DNA from: JANNSX01 sp041397825 | Lineage (GTDB): Bacteria > Pseudomonadota > Alphaproteobacteria > Rhizobiales > Hyphomicrobiaceae | Assembly: GCA_041397825.1 (NCBI GenBank) | Contig: JAWKVX010000004.1 | Span: 620,001 to 684,000 of the forward strand | Direction: 5' to 3' | Length of the DNA: 64,000 nucleotides | In this document: positions 33,214-41,710 of the stretch, piece by piece | How positions within the stretch are numbered: position 1 is the stretch's first letter | Layout: the number at the start of each line of letters is the position of its first letter | The notes under the pieces: generated by a model | The model's input: only the letters and a program-made list of their open reading frames with translations | Database searches by the model: none | What the model was told of the DNA's origin: nothing | Made by a program: the position numbers and the translations under genes

Positions 33214-34392
33214 CTACTTCCGGCCGCCCGTGCGCTCCGGCCGATAGCCCGTCACCGCAGCTCGTGGCACCGCCTCGGCGACCGTCGTCGCTTTGCGGCG
33301 CGACTTCCGTTTGCGTTGTGATGGCTTGGCAAGTGCCGAGAGCCCGGTCGCCGTCGCCGACCCGCTCTCGACCGCCGTTACCGTGTAGCCCGCCTGGCGG
33401 AGCATGGCGACCATACCGCGCTCACCGGGCAGATGGGCTGCGCCGACAGCGATGAACGCACCTCCGTCCTCGATCAGCGGCTGGGCATTGGCGACGAAGC
33501 GCTCATTTCGACGACCGATCAGATCGGTCCAAAAGGCGTCGAGATAAGCTCTTGCCATCTCGGGCTCCGGTGCGAGCATGCGCGTCATCGCATCGATGGC
33601 GGGAATCTGCCGGCGCAGATAGAGCCCGACCATGGTCTCGATCTCGTCGTCGGCGGTGCCCGATTTTGCCGACAAGGCATAGCGCAGCATGGCGAGTTGC
33701 GCCGAATAGGGAATAGAGGCCAGCGTCCCGAACTGCTCGCTGACGGTCTCGAGCTTCCTCAGTGGAATGCCGTCGCCGGCAGCACGGCTGGCGATCCAGG
33801 CGTCCAACACCAGCTCCCCGCGCTCGACGCGACGCGCCTCGCATGTTTCACCGCGGATGAGCATCTCGGCAACCCAGGGATTGAGCCGGTCGAGCTCGTC
33901 CCGGGAGATGCGCGCCTCCCCGGCGAACCTCTCCAGCTCGGCGAACTCTTGCTCGCTGAGGTGGTCGCTCAGCCGATGAGCGGGGGACGACACCGCCGCC
34001 GTGCCGAGTTGGCTCAGAACGCTCTCGGCCGTCTCCTCACGATCGTAGTAGGTCTCGACGGCGACCTGCCGCGCCTGCTGGAGCGCCCGATCGACGGCTT
34101 GGGGCAGACGCTTTAGCCGCTCATCGGTCAAATGGACGGTCCCGAGCAGGTACGAGGGCGTGCGCCCTGCCCTGTCGATCTGCCAGAAGACGGCCTGGCT
34201 GTTCGCTGTCGCGACGGCGCGCTGGATGATGCGACGGTGGGCGAGCGGATCCCGCCGGGCCAGCTCCGCCATGAGGTCGACGCCGGGACACCCGGCACTC
34301 CCGCTGCCTTGTGCCGAGGCTGCCGGCGTCAAGCCGATGAGCACAGCAAGGACGGTCGCGAGCCACACGCCTCGCCGACACATCACCACCAT
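33214..34392 (-). CDS. TraB/GumN-family protein, exported
   Basis: 392 residues from the ATG at 34392, chosen for the GGGAGGG site upstream; ATGs at 34410 and 34383 are alternatives. A signal peptide (WLATVLAVLIGLTPAASA-Q) directs it to the periplasm. TraB/GumN motifs: SYLLGTVHLTDERL, VAVETYYD, IPYSAQL, FVANAQPLIEDGGAFIAVGAAHLPGERG. The GTxH and GAxHLPG motifs with conserved Glu are those proposed for metal-dependent hydrolysis in this family; biological role not established. The C-terminal 40 residues are basic (RKRKSRRK), an unusual tail. It is divergent from the M50 protease gene. Confidence 0.85.
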   Translation of the reverse strand: MVVMCRRGVWLATVLAVLIGLTPAASAQGSGSAGCPGVDLMAELARRDPLAHRRIIQRAVATANSQAVFWQIDRAGRTPSYLLGTVHLTDERLKRLPQAVDRALQQARQVAVETYYDREETAESVLSQLGTAAVSSPAHRLSDHLSEQEFAELERFAGEARISRDELDRLNPWVAEMLIRGETCEARRVERGELVLDAWIASRAAGDGIPLRKLETVSEQFGTLASIPYSAQLAMLRYALSAKSGTADDEIETMVGLYLRRQIPAIDAMTRMLAPEPEMARAYLDAFWTDLIGRRNERFVANAQPLIEDGGAFIAVGAAHLPGERGMVAMLRQAGYTVTAVESGSATATGLSALAKPSQRKRKSRRKATTVAEAVPRAAVTGYRPERTGGRK

Positions 34393-34574
34393 GCGGGCCC
34401 TCCCGTTCATCTGGTTGCATAGACTAGCCGGAGTCGACTGCGCCAAAAAGCCCTTTGCCTTCCTGAGGCCAATTGGCGGTGGCACACATTGCTCCCTGGA
34501 CGTCGATCGGAGAGAATGACTGTGGTCTTACCGACAAGCCTCGACGCACCGGCGGCTGGCAGAAAGAGGCAAGA

Positions 34575-35678
34575 ATGCTAGGTGGCTCGATCCCGCTGCT
34601 GCGCATCCGCAGCACGCTGGTTCAGATGCACGTCACGTTTCCGCTCTTGCTCGCGTTCGTCGCCTACGATGGGTGGCTGAGCGGCGGCCAGAGCGGTGCT
34701 GTCGCCTCGGTCGTGTTCATCCTGCTGCTCTTCCTCTGCGTCGTACTGCACGAGTTCGGCCATGTGGAGGCCGCTCGCCGCTACGGCATCCACACCCCGA
34801 CCGTGACGCTGACACCGATCGGCGGCATTGCCGCGCTCGAGCGCATGCCGGAAAGGCCCGTGCAGGAGATCGTGGTGGCCCTGGCCGGTCCGGCCGTCAC
34901 CTTGGCGATTGCCGTCGTGCTGTTCTTGATCCTCGGCTTTGCGGTGGACCTCGACGGACTGACCCGGTCCGAGGCGGACGCCTGGCATCTGGTCGGCCGT
35001 GTCGCCATGGCCAACGTCGTGCTGTTGCTGTTCAATCTCATTCCGGCATTTCCCATGGACGGCGGTCGCGTTCTGAGAGGATTGCTTGCCATCTGGCTCG
35101 GACGGCTGCGGGCCACCACGATCGCCGCTCGCATCGGCCAGGCCCTCGCCCTCGGCTTTGCCGTGCTCGGCGTTCTCTACAGTCCCATGCTGCTGTTGGT
35201 TGCTGCCTTCGTCTTCCTCGCGGCCGAGTCTGAGGTGCGTTACGCCCGGCGACCCCGCCCAGGCCGGCAGGTAACGGCCGGTGCGATCGCGGCTCGGACA
35301 CTTCGCACGCTATCGGCCGACGGCACCGTTGCCGAAATCACTCCGACACTCGATCACACGTCCCAGACGGCATTTCCTGTTGCCAATGCCGAGCAGCGGA
35401 TCGTCGGCTCGGTCCGCCGCGAGCGCCTCGCCGAAGCCTGGATGGCGGGAGCGCACGGTGCGTCTGTCGGGTCGCTCATGCATTCGGGCATGGCCGCTAT
35501 TCAGGCCGACGCGCCGGTGAGCGAGGCGTATCACGAAGTGATGAGCAGTGACGCGCCCCTCACCGCCGTCGTCGACGCCGACGGGCGGCTCGCCGGCTAT
35601 CTGTCGAAGGAGCTTCTGCTCAGCATGAAGACACGACCGCACCGCGAGCGTCCGACCGGCCCGCTGATCTCGTCATGA
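34575..35678 (+). CDS. Site-2 protease family (M50) membrane metalloprotease
   Basis: 367 residues from the ATG at 34575. Zinc motif HEFGH at residues 59-63 inside a membrane helix; the third ligand is the Asp in NLIPAFPMDGGR. About five to six membrane segments in residues 15-220, followed by a soluble part (about 230-355) resembling a degenerate CBS pair (ITPTLDHTSQTAFPVA, APLTAVVDADGRLAGYLSKE). This is the Rip3/SpoIVFB-like branch of intramembrane proteases that may sense nucleotides through CBS domains. It overlaps the next gene by 4 bp. The substrate, possibly an anti-sigma factor, is not visible in the window. Confidence 0.88.
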   Translation: MLGGSIPLLRIRSTLVQMHVTFPLLLAFVAYDGWLSGGQSGAVASVVFILLLFLCVVLHEFGHVEAARRYGIHTPTVTLTPIGGIAALERMPERPVQEIVVALAGPAVTLAIAVVLFLILGFAVDLDGLTRSEADAWHLVGRVAMANVVLLLFNLIPAFPMDGGRVLRGLLAIWLGRLRATTIAARIGQALALGFAVLGVLYSPMLLLVAAFVFLAAESEVRYARRPRPGRQVTAGAIAARTLRTLSADGTVAEITPTLDHTSQTAFPVANAEQRIVGSVRRERLAEAWMAGAHGASVGSLMHSGMAAIQADAPVSEAYHEVMSSDAPLTAVVDADGRLAGYLSKELLLSMKTRPHRERPTGPLISS

Positions 35679-36136
35679 CCAAACGCCTGTTGATCGTCGC
35701 GCACGCACCTTCGCCGAATACGATGGTGTTGCGCGACGCAACCCTCTTGGGTGCGCGGCATGCCGAGACGGAGGTCGAGGTGGTTCTACGTCCACCACTC
35801 GAGGCCGGGCCAGAGGACGTGCTCGCCACCAGCGGTGTCATCCTCGGCACAACGGAGAATCTCGGCTACATGAGCGGCGCCCTCAAGGATTTCTTCGATC
35901 GCTGCTATTATCCCTGCCTGGAAAAGACCGAGGCCCTTCCCTACGCCGCATATATTCGCGCCCGCCACGACGGCACCGGCACGCGCCGCGCCATCGAAAG
36001 CATCACAACCGGGCTCAAGTGGCGTGCCGTGCAGCCGCCACTTCTTCTCAAAGGCGAGTACAATCCGGAGTTCCAGAGCCAGTGCGAGGAACTCGGCCGT
36101 CTCATGGCCTATGGGCTCGACGCCGGTGTCTTTTGA
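35675..36136 (+). CDS. Flavodoxin-like / FMN-reductase-like protein
   Basis: 153 residues. The ATG overlaps the M50 stop (ATGA), so both are co-translated. Flavodoxin fold: strand RLLIVAHAPSPNTM with the FMN-phosphate loop, SGVILGTTENLGYMSGALKDFFDRCYYP (the GxxExxGxMSGxLKxFxDR segment of WrbA-like NADPH:FMN reductases). Probably binds FMN and reduces quinones or other acceptors. Coupling to a membrane protease is unexplained. Confidence 0.8.
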   Translation: MTKRLLIVAHAPSPNTMVLRDATLLGARHAETEVEVVLRPPLEAGPEDVLATSGVILGTTENLGYMSGALKDFFDRCYYPCLEKTEALPYAAYIRARHDGTGTRRAIESITTGLKWRAVQPPLLLKGEYNPEFQSQCEELGRLMAYGLDAGVF

Positions 36137-36229
36137 CCGGCCGTCAAGTTGCATCCACAGACTGATGCCGAATTGCACACGCAATCGGAAAACCCGCACG
36201 CAGCTTGCACATGCAGAGTTTTTCCACGC

Positions 36230-36259
36230 TTGATTTGCGTCGCGCGGCCTGCCTAATGT
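36230..36259 (+). promoter_or_regulatory. Weak candidate promoter of bpt
   Basis: TTGATT (36230-36235), an 18-bp spacer and TAATGT (36254-36259) lie 40 bp before the preferred GTG. Only a partial match to the sigma-70 consensus. The rest of the gap 36137-36299 shows nothing else. Confidence 0.25.
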
Positions 36260-36299
36260 CCGACCACTCGATTGTATGCAGGGCGTAGCGAGGACAACC

Positions 36300-37043
36300 G
36301 TGACGGAGCAGAAAAGGGACTTCCCCGATTTCTACATCACGGCGCCGCAACCCTGTCCCTACCTCCCGGACCGGCTCGAGAGGAAGCTGTTTACCCATCT
36401 CTCGCGCGAGAAGCCGCGTCACGTCATCGATCACCTGCTGAAGAACGGATTCCGGCGCAGCCAGAACATCGCATACACACCCTATTGCGAGGGCTGTCAG
36501 GCCTGCACGTCGGTCAGGATCGTGGTCGATGATTTCGCATCGCGGCGGACGATGAAGCGCATCGAGACGCGCAACGCCGACATCGTCGCCCGCCGGCTGC
36601 CGGCCGCGCCGACCTCCGAGCAGTACGCGCTGTTCCGCGCCTATATCGACTCGCGACATGGCGACGGCGGCATGGCCGAGATGAGCATGCTCGACTATTT
36701 CATGATGGTGCAGGACAGCATCATCGATACCTTCCTGACCGAGTATCGTCTGATGCCTACGGAGTCGGACGGCGGGCAATTCGAGGATTGGCCGCTCATC
36801 GGTGTGGCCTTGTGCGACCGGCTCTCAGACGGCGTGTCGATGGTATATTCTTTCTTCGAGCCGGATCTCGAGGACCGCAGCCTCGGCTCCTATATGATCC
36901 TCGAGCATGTCCGTCACGCCCGGGCACTCGGCCTACCTTATGTCTATCTCGGCTATTGGATCGAGGGCTCGCGGAAGATGAGCTACAAAACGCGCTTCAC
37001 GCCGCAGGAGCATCTGACGACCGGCGGCTGGGTAAGGACCTAG
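36300..37043 (+). CDS. bpt: Aspartate/glutamate leucyltransferase (arginyl-tRNA transferase family)
   Basis: 247 residues from a GTG at 36300, preceded by GAGGA; an ATG at 36276 lacks a ribosome site. It transfers Leu (or Arg) from tRNA to proteins with acidic N-termini, marking them for ClpS/ClpAP degradation. Family motifs: CPYLPDRLERKLFTHL, NGFRRSQNIAYTPYCEGCQACTSVR with the conserved Cys cluster, SMLDYFMMVQDS, YSFFEPDLEDRSLGSYMILEHV, and YVYLGYWIEGSRKMSYKTRF. Length and motifs are complete. It is monocistronic. Confidence 0.94.
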   Translation: MTEQKRDFPDFYITAPQPCPYLPDRLERKLFTHLSREKPRHVIDHLLKNGFRRSQNIAYTPYCEGCQACTSVRIVVDDFASRRTMKRIETRNADIVARRLPAAPTSEQYALFRAYIDSRHGDGGMAEMSMLDYFMMVQDSIIDTFLTEYRLMPTESDGGQFEDWPLIGVALCDRLSDGVSMVYSFFEPDLEDRSLGSYMILEHVRHARALGLPYVYLGYWIEGSRKMSYKTRFTPQEHLTTGGWVRT

Positions 37044-37060
37044 TTTTGACGGTTGAATTG

Positions 37061-37080
37061 CCCGAAGCCGACGGCTCGGG
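37061..37080. terminator. Possible hairpin in the convergent gap after bpt
   Basis: CCCG(A)AGCC pairs with GGCTCGGG around GAC with one bulged A, 17 bp past the bpt stop and 47 bp past the stop of the convergent C45 gene. No T-run, so only a weak call. Confidence 0.35.
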
Positions 37081-37127
37081 AATGCCGCCCCTCGACAGCA
37101 GACGACTATTCAAGCAGCTGAGACCCC

Positions 37128-38228
37128 CTACTCCGCCGCCATCCGCTTCGCCCGCTCGAATCCGTAAGACTTGAACGGCGTCGAGCACGGCGGGCCGGCA
37201 GCGACATGGACTCGGGGCTCGGGCCCCAGCTCGTAGACCACGGAGGCGAAGGTGTAGGCGTGGCTGCCATTCTCGCCGAGCCGCCGGGAGACCGGTTCCG
37301 CCGCATCATCCCGATTGGCGAGCAGCCGCTTGGCCGTCGAAACGTCGGGCATCAGACCAGAGCCCAGCTCACGGTCGAGCACCGCCATGCGGCTCTGCGA
37401 GTTCCTTTCGCTCGCCACGTGATCGTGCGAGCCGCCTCTGAGATCGCGGCTGGCCAGCGGATGATTGGTATGCCAGACGCAATCGGTCCGCCTTGCGAAC
37501 GGCACGGCGCCGGCCGCCGAGCATTCTAGATCGCTCAGTGCCTCCCGGCCGACGACGATATAGTTCTGGCCCGACGCGTGCGTGACGCGGTTCAGGAACG
37601 CAACGGCGCCGTCGTGCGAGCCGGCCGCCAGCGCACCGCGCGAGACGAACGCGACCGGCAGGCCATCGCGCCGAACGGACAGTTGCGACAACGTGTTGAC
37701 GACCAGGCCGAGCCCCGCACTCGTCAGGCCGCACAGCCCGATCATGCCCGCCATGGTCAGGACCATCTGATCGGGCGCGCCTGCCTCTCCGCGGATCGTC
37801 AGCAGCACCTGAAAACCTTCGTTCCAATCGACGAGATCCATGTTCTGAGCGGCCAGGGCCGGACGCCCGCCCGCCCCGGCGACGCCGAAGCTCGAGCAAT
37901 GATGACCGGCCTTCTCCCCGGCAATCAGCCACCATTCCTCATCCATGAGCTGGGCGGCATAGATGGGCTCGAACCCGAGACCGCTTCCCTCGGCGATTCC
38001 CTTCACCTCTTCGAGCAATCCGGGTGTGAAACGCTCGATGGCGCCGGCAAAATGAGTGGTGCGGAGGAAGTCGTCGATGACGTCCTCTGACGGTCGTCCG
38101 GTCTGGGCCTCGAGCGAGCGTCGCCAGGCGGCATCGCGGGCATGGATCAGGTCCTTGAGACCGGCGCCGTACTGCCGGCCTCGCTCGCGCGGGCTGCCGG
38201 CGATCTCGAATGTCGTAATCTGCTGCAT
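37128..38228 (-). CDS. C45-family peptidase / acyltransferase-like Ntn hydrolase
   Basis: 366 residues. It resembles the isopenicillin-N acyltransferase (C45) group of N-terminal-nucleophile hydrolases: ERGRQYGAGLKD at the start, EEVKGIAEGSGLGFEPIYAAQ, then the self-cleavage nucleophile Cys111 in GHHCSSFGV followed by QNMDLVDWNEG. Later GLCGLTSAGLGLVVNTL and HTNHPL are typical. The precursor should cleave before Cys111 and hydrolyse amide bonds of N-acyl amino acids or peptides. It ends the cysS-ORF-cimA run on the minus strand, 8 bp after cimA, so it may be co-transcribed. Substrate unknown. Confidence 0.85.
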   Translation of the reverse strand: MQQITTFEIAGSPRERGRQYGAGLKDLIHARDAAWRRSLEAQTGRPSEDVIDDFLRTTHFAGAIERFTPGLLEEVKGIAEGSGLGFEPIYAAQLMDEEWWLIAGEKAGHHCSSFGVAGAGGRPALAAQNMDLVDWNEGFQVLLTIRGEAGAPDQMVLTMAGMIGLCGLTSAGLGLVVNTLSQLSVRRDGLPVAFVSRGALAAGSHDGAVAFLNRVTHASGQNYIVVGREALSDLECSAAGAVPFARRTDCVWHTNHPLASRDLRGGSHDHVASERNSQSRMAVLDRELGSGLMPDVSTAKRLLANRDDAAEPVSRRLGENGSHAYTFASVVYELGPEPRVHVAAGPPCSTPFKSYGFERAKRMAAE

Positions 38229-38236
38229 GAGATCTC

Positions 38237-39859
38237 CTATTCCGCCGCGACGGCGGCCTCCGCACCCTCGACCAGGAGCTTGTAGGTGATGCTGTCGATC
38301 AGCGCCTCGAAGCTCGCATCGACGATGTTGGGCGACACGCCAACCGTGAACCAGCGGTCGCCTTTCCGCCTGTCATGCGTCTCGATCAGGACGCGCGTGA
38401 CCGCCTCGGTGCCGCCGGTCAGGATCCGGACCTTGTAGTCGACGAGCTCGACGTTCATCAGGAACTGCTGATAGCGGCCGAGATCTTTTCTCAGCGCCTT
38501 GTCGAGCGCATTGACCGGACCGTTCCCCTCGGCAACCGACCACAACGGCTCGCTCGATCCCGTCACGAAGACTTTGACCTGGGCCTCGGAGACGGTCATG
38601 AGCTTGCCCAGCGCGTTGTGCCGGCGCTCGACCATGACGCGAAAGCTGTCGACGGTAAAATAGGCCGGCACGGTGCCGAAGATGCGCCGCGCCAGCAGCT
38701 CGAAGGAAGCATCCGCCGTCTCGTAGGAATAGCCCTGCGCCTCGCGCGTCTTCACCTCCTCGAGCAGACGCTGCACGCGCGGATCGTCCTTCTCGACGGC
38801 GAGGCCGATGCGCTCGAGCTCGGAGAGGACATTCGAGCGCCCCCCCTGATCCGAGACCAGAACCCGGCGCTGATTGCCGACCGTTTCCGGCGGCACATGC
38901 TCGTAGGTCTCCGGCTGCTTCACGATCGCCGAGGCATGAATGCCGGCCTTGGTCGCGAACGCGCTCTCGCCGACATAGGCGGCCTGCCGGTTCGGCGCGC
39001 GATTGAGGACATCGTCGAGCACGCGGCTCGCATGTGTCAGATGCCGCAGTCGCTCCGGTGTCACTGCGGTGGAGAACCGGTCGGCGAAGGAGGATTTGAG
39101 CAAGAGCGTCGGAATGAGCGAAGTGAGGTTCGCATTGCCGCAACGTTCGCCGAGACCGTTGAGCGTACCCTGGATCTGCCGCGCCCCGGCCCGGACGGCA
39201 GCCAGCGTATTGGCGACGGCATTCTCGGTATCGTTGTGGGTGTGGATGCCGAGCTTGTCCGGCGGTACGTGCTTGGTCACCTCGGCGACGATCCGCTCGA
39301 CCTCGTGCGGCATGGTCCCGCCATTGGTGTCACAGAGCACGATCCAGCGTGCGCCGGCATCGAGCGCTGTCGTGGCGCAAGCGAGCGCATAGTCAGCATT
39401 GGCCTTGTAGCCGTCGAAGAAGTGCTCGCAGTCGAGCATGGCCTCCCGGCCCGAGGCGACGACGGCGGCAATCGACTGCGCGATCGAGTCGAGATTTTCC
39501 TCGTTCGTCGCACCGAGAGCGACGCGGACATGGAAGTCCCAGCTCTTGGCGACGAGGCAGATGGCGTCAGCATTGGCTTGCAGCAGCGCCTGAAAGCCCG
39601 GATCGTTCGAGACCGAGCGGCCGACCCGCTTGGTCATGCCGAAGGCGACCGAGCGGGCACGCTTGTAGGGAGCGGGCTTCGAAAAGAACTCCGAATCGGT
39701 CGGATTGGCACCGGGATAGCCGCCCTCGATGTAGTCGATGCCGAGCCCATCGAGCACCTCGGCGATGCGGAGCTTGTCCTCGGCCGAGAAATCGACGCCC
39801 TGGGTCTGCGCCCCGTCACGCAGTGTCGTGTCGAAGAGATAGAGACGCTCGCGGATCAT
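38237..39859 (-). CDS. cimA: (R)-citramalate synthase
   Basis: 540 residues, the length of the LeuA-like CimA family. It condenses pyruvate and acetyl-CoA to citramalate for threonine-independent isoleucine synthesis. Motifs: LFDTTLRDGAQTQGVDFS, YIEGGYPGANPTD, LCDTNGGTMP, IHTHNDTENAVANTLAAVRAGA, QGTLNGLGERCGN, then the accessory and regulatory domain from about residue 390 that binds isoleucine in regulated members. It is 4 bp from the 39-residue ORF upstream. Confidence 0.93.
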   Translation of the reverse strand: MIRERLYLFDTTLRDGAQTQGVDFSAEDKLRIAEVLDGLGIDYIEGGYPGANPTDSEFFSKPAPYKRARSVAFGMTKRVGRSVSNDPGFQALLQANADAICLVAKSWDFHVRVALGATNEENLDSIAQSIAAVVASGREAMLDCEHFFDGYKANADYALACATTALDAGARWIVLCDTNGGTMPHEVERIVAEVTKHVPPDKLGIHTHNDTENAVANTLAAVRAGARQIQGTLNGLGERCGNANLTSLIPTLLLKSSFADRFSTAVTPERLRHLTHASRVLDDVLNRAPNRQAAYVGESAFATKAGIHASAIVKQPETYEHVPPETVGNQRRVLVSDQGGRSNVLSELERIGLAVEKDDPRVQRLLEEVKTREAQGYSYETADASFELLARRIFGTVPAYFTVDSFRVMVERRHNALGKLMTVSEAQVKVFVTGSSEPLWSVAEGNGPVNALDKALRKDLGRYQQFLMNVELVDYKVRILTGGTEAVTRVLIETHDRRKGDRWFTVGVSPNIVDASFEALIDSITYKLLVEGAEAAVAAE

Positions 39860-39863
39860 GAGG

Positions 39864-39983
39864 CTAGAGCACTCCGAGGAGCTTCAGCGCCAGCCAGACC
39901 GCCAGCGCGATGATGATGATCTTGAGAACCAGATAGTATCGGCCGTATTGCTGAAACGGCGGTTTGTCGTCGGAGTGGATCAT
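39864..39983 (-). CDS. Small membrane protein (39 aa) between cysS and cimA
   Basis: An ATG at 39983 overlaps the cysS stop by 4 bp (ATGA) and the TAG at 39864-39866 lies 4 bp before the cimA start. The product has a polar N-terminus (MIHSDDKPPFQQYGRYY) and one membrane helix (LVLKIIIIALAVWLALKLLGVL). The tight, overlapping spacing and clean topology argue for a real gene, translated by coupling between cysS and cimA. It is not one I can name. Possible roles: a small regulator or chaperone of a membrane complex. Confidence 0.7.
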   Translation of the reverse strand: MIHSDDKPPFQQYGRYYLVLKIIIIALAVWLALKLLGVL

Positions 39984-41386
39984 CCCGCGATCTCCCAAGT
40001 TGTCCCGTCGGGGCCATCCTTCAGGCGGATGCCCTTGGCGGCGAGGACATCGCGGATGCGATCGGCCTCCTTGAAGTCGCGGGCGCGGCGGGCAGCGAGG
40101 CGTTGGGCGATCAAACTCTCGATCTCGGCCGCATCGACCTTCGGAGCCTCGAAGCCTACGGCCAGCTCGGCCCGTGTCTCGCCGTCCCAGATATTGAGGA
40201 AGCGGACGGCGGCGGCGACCTTCGCCAGCGCCTCGGCACTGCCTTTCCGCGCCGATTTGAACTGGCCGTGGAGGATCGAAAGCGCCGCCGGCGTGTTGAG
40301 ATCATCCGCCAGCGCAGCCAGGAAATCCTCGGCCGGCGTGCCATCGCGTGGGGCCCCCACCAGTGTATCGGCCAGCTCGAACAGAAAGGCGCGTGCCTGC
40401 GTCAGCCGGTCGACCGTCCAATCGATCGGCTGGCGGTATTGAGTTTGCAGCATGGCGAGCCGCAACACCTTGCCGTGCCAAGGCTGGTCACCGAATTTCC
40501 GCTCGGCGAGCAGCTCGTGAATGGTGATGAAGTTGCCGAGCGACTTCGACATCTTCTCGCCTTCCACCTGCAGGAAGCCGTTGTGCATCCAGTAGTTGGC
40601 CATGACCGCGCTGGCGTGGGCGCACCGCGACTGCGCCACCTCGTTCTCGTGATGGGGAAAGACGAGGTCGATGCCGCCGCCGTGAATGTCGAAGACCTCT
40701 CCCAGATGCGCCTTGGCCATGGCCGAGCATTCGATGTGCCAACCCGGCCTGCCGGGCGTGCCGATGCCGGCGGGCGAGGGCCAGGCTGGCTCACCTGCCT
40801 TCGACGGCTTCCAGAGCACGAAATCCATCGGGTCCTTCTTGTAGGGAGCGACGTCGACCCGGGCGCCCGCCTCCATCTCCTCGAGGCTGCGGCCCGAAAG
40901 CTCGCCATAGTCGCGCATCGAGGGCACGTCGAAGAGCACGTGATCCTCGGCCACATAGGCATGCCCGGCCGCGATCAGCTGCTCGATCAACCCCTTCATG
41001 ACCTCGATATGCTCGGTCGCCCGCGGCTCGTGCGTCGGCGGCAACGTGCCGAGCGCGGCGACATCCTCGTGGTACTGACGCGCCGTCTCGCGGGTCAGGC
41101 GGGCGATGGCGCCGAGCGGGTCCTCTCCCGGATAGTCGCGCGCCGCCCGGGCGTTGATCTTGTCGTCGACGTCGGTGATGTTGCGGACATAGGTGACGTG
41201 CTCGGGACCGTAGGCGTGCCGGAGCAGGCGGAAGAGCACGTCGAAGACGATGGCCGGGCGGGCATTACCGATGTGGGCATAGTCGTAGACGGTCGGGCCG
41301 CAGACATAAAGCCGCACGTTTGCCGGATCGATCGGCTCGAACGCTTCCTTCCGGCGGGTCAACGTATTGTAGAGCGTGATCGTCAC
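39980..41386 (-). CDS. cysS: Cysteinyl-tRNA synthetase
   Basis: 468 residues from a GTG at 41386 after GAGGAGGGATGC. It charges tRNA-Cys. Motifs: YVCGPTVYDYAHIGNARPA with zinc ligand Cys29 and the HIGN signature, WHIECSAM (zinc Cys), GGIDLVFPHHENE (zinc His/Glu), KMSKSLGNF. Length is normal. The open frame upstream of the GTG is not conserved-looking. First gene of the cysS, small ORF, cimA, C45 run; upstream is a 324-bp divergent gap. Confidence 0.96.
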   Translation of the reverse strand: MTITLYNTLTRRKEAFEPIDPANVRLYVCGPTVYDYAHIGNARPAIVFDVLFRLLRHAYGPEHVTYVRNITDVDDKINARAARDYPGEDPLGAIARLTRETARQYHEDVAALGTLPPTHEPRATEHIEVMKGLIEQLIAAGHAYVAEDHVLFDVPSMRDYGELSGRSLEEMEAGARVDVAPYKKDPMDFVLWKPSKAGEPAWPSPAGIGTPGRPGWHIECSAMAKAHLGEVFDIHGGGIDLVFPHHENEVAQSRCAHASAVMANYWMHNGFLQVEGEKMSKSLGNFITIHELLAERKFGDQPWHGKVLRLAMLQTQYRQPIDWTVDRLTQARAFLFELADTLVGAPRDGTPAEDFLAALADDLNTPAALSILHGQFKSARKGSAEALAKVAAAVRFLNIWDGETRAELAVGFEAPKVDAAEIESLIAQRLAARRARDFKEADRIRDVLAAKGIRLKDGPDGTTWEIAG

Positions 41387-41710
41387 GCATCCCTCCTCGG
41401 CTGGGCGGGTGCGTTCCTGGGCGAGTGAGAGGGTGAACGACGGCCGCGCGCCAGCTAAATTGCTAGCTCGTAATGAACATGCCGCCACAAATCGGGACGG
41501 ACTTCTGGGGGTGGCTGCCGGACATGCCCGGACAATGATCTGAGCCGACCGGGGCCGTCAAGCCGAAAACCGCTCTCCGGCCCTGACCCTGCGGCAGCTT
41601 TTCTCATCCACTGCCCAAATTGGGGCCGCATTGACCCCCTAGGAGGGTTAGTTGTTAATAGTTCGTGCGATTCAGCCGTCCCGACACCGCTGAGCGCGGA
41701 GCAACTCGAC
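41387..41710. other. 324-bp divergent gap between cysS and the DUF2865 gene
   Basis: Should hold promoters for both genes. On the plus strand TTGACC (41631-41636) is followed at 18 bp by TTAATA, a weak -35/-10 candidate, and CCCCTAGGAGGG nearby is a short imperfect palindrome. No ORF, RNA gene or clear riboswitch/T-box is visible. Confidence 0.4.

Noticed and set aside
31713..33455. 580-codon plus-strand ORF opposite the acyl-CoA dehydrogenase
   Set aside because: Same reason; no domain is recognisable and the opposite strand encodes a complete enzyme.
41387..41710. T-box or riboswitch upstream of cysS
   Set aside because: No T-box sequence (UGGN-type) or long leader structure is visible, and T-boxes are not expected in proteobacteria.
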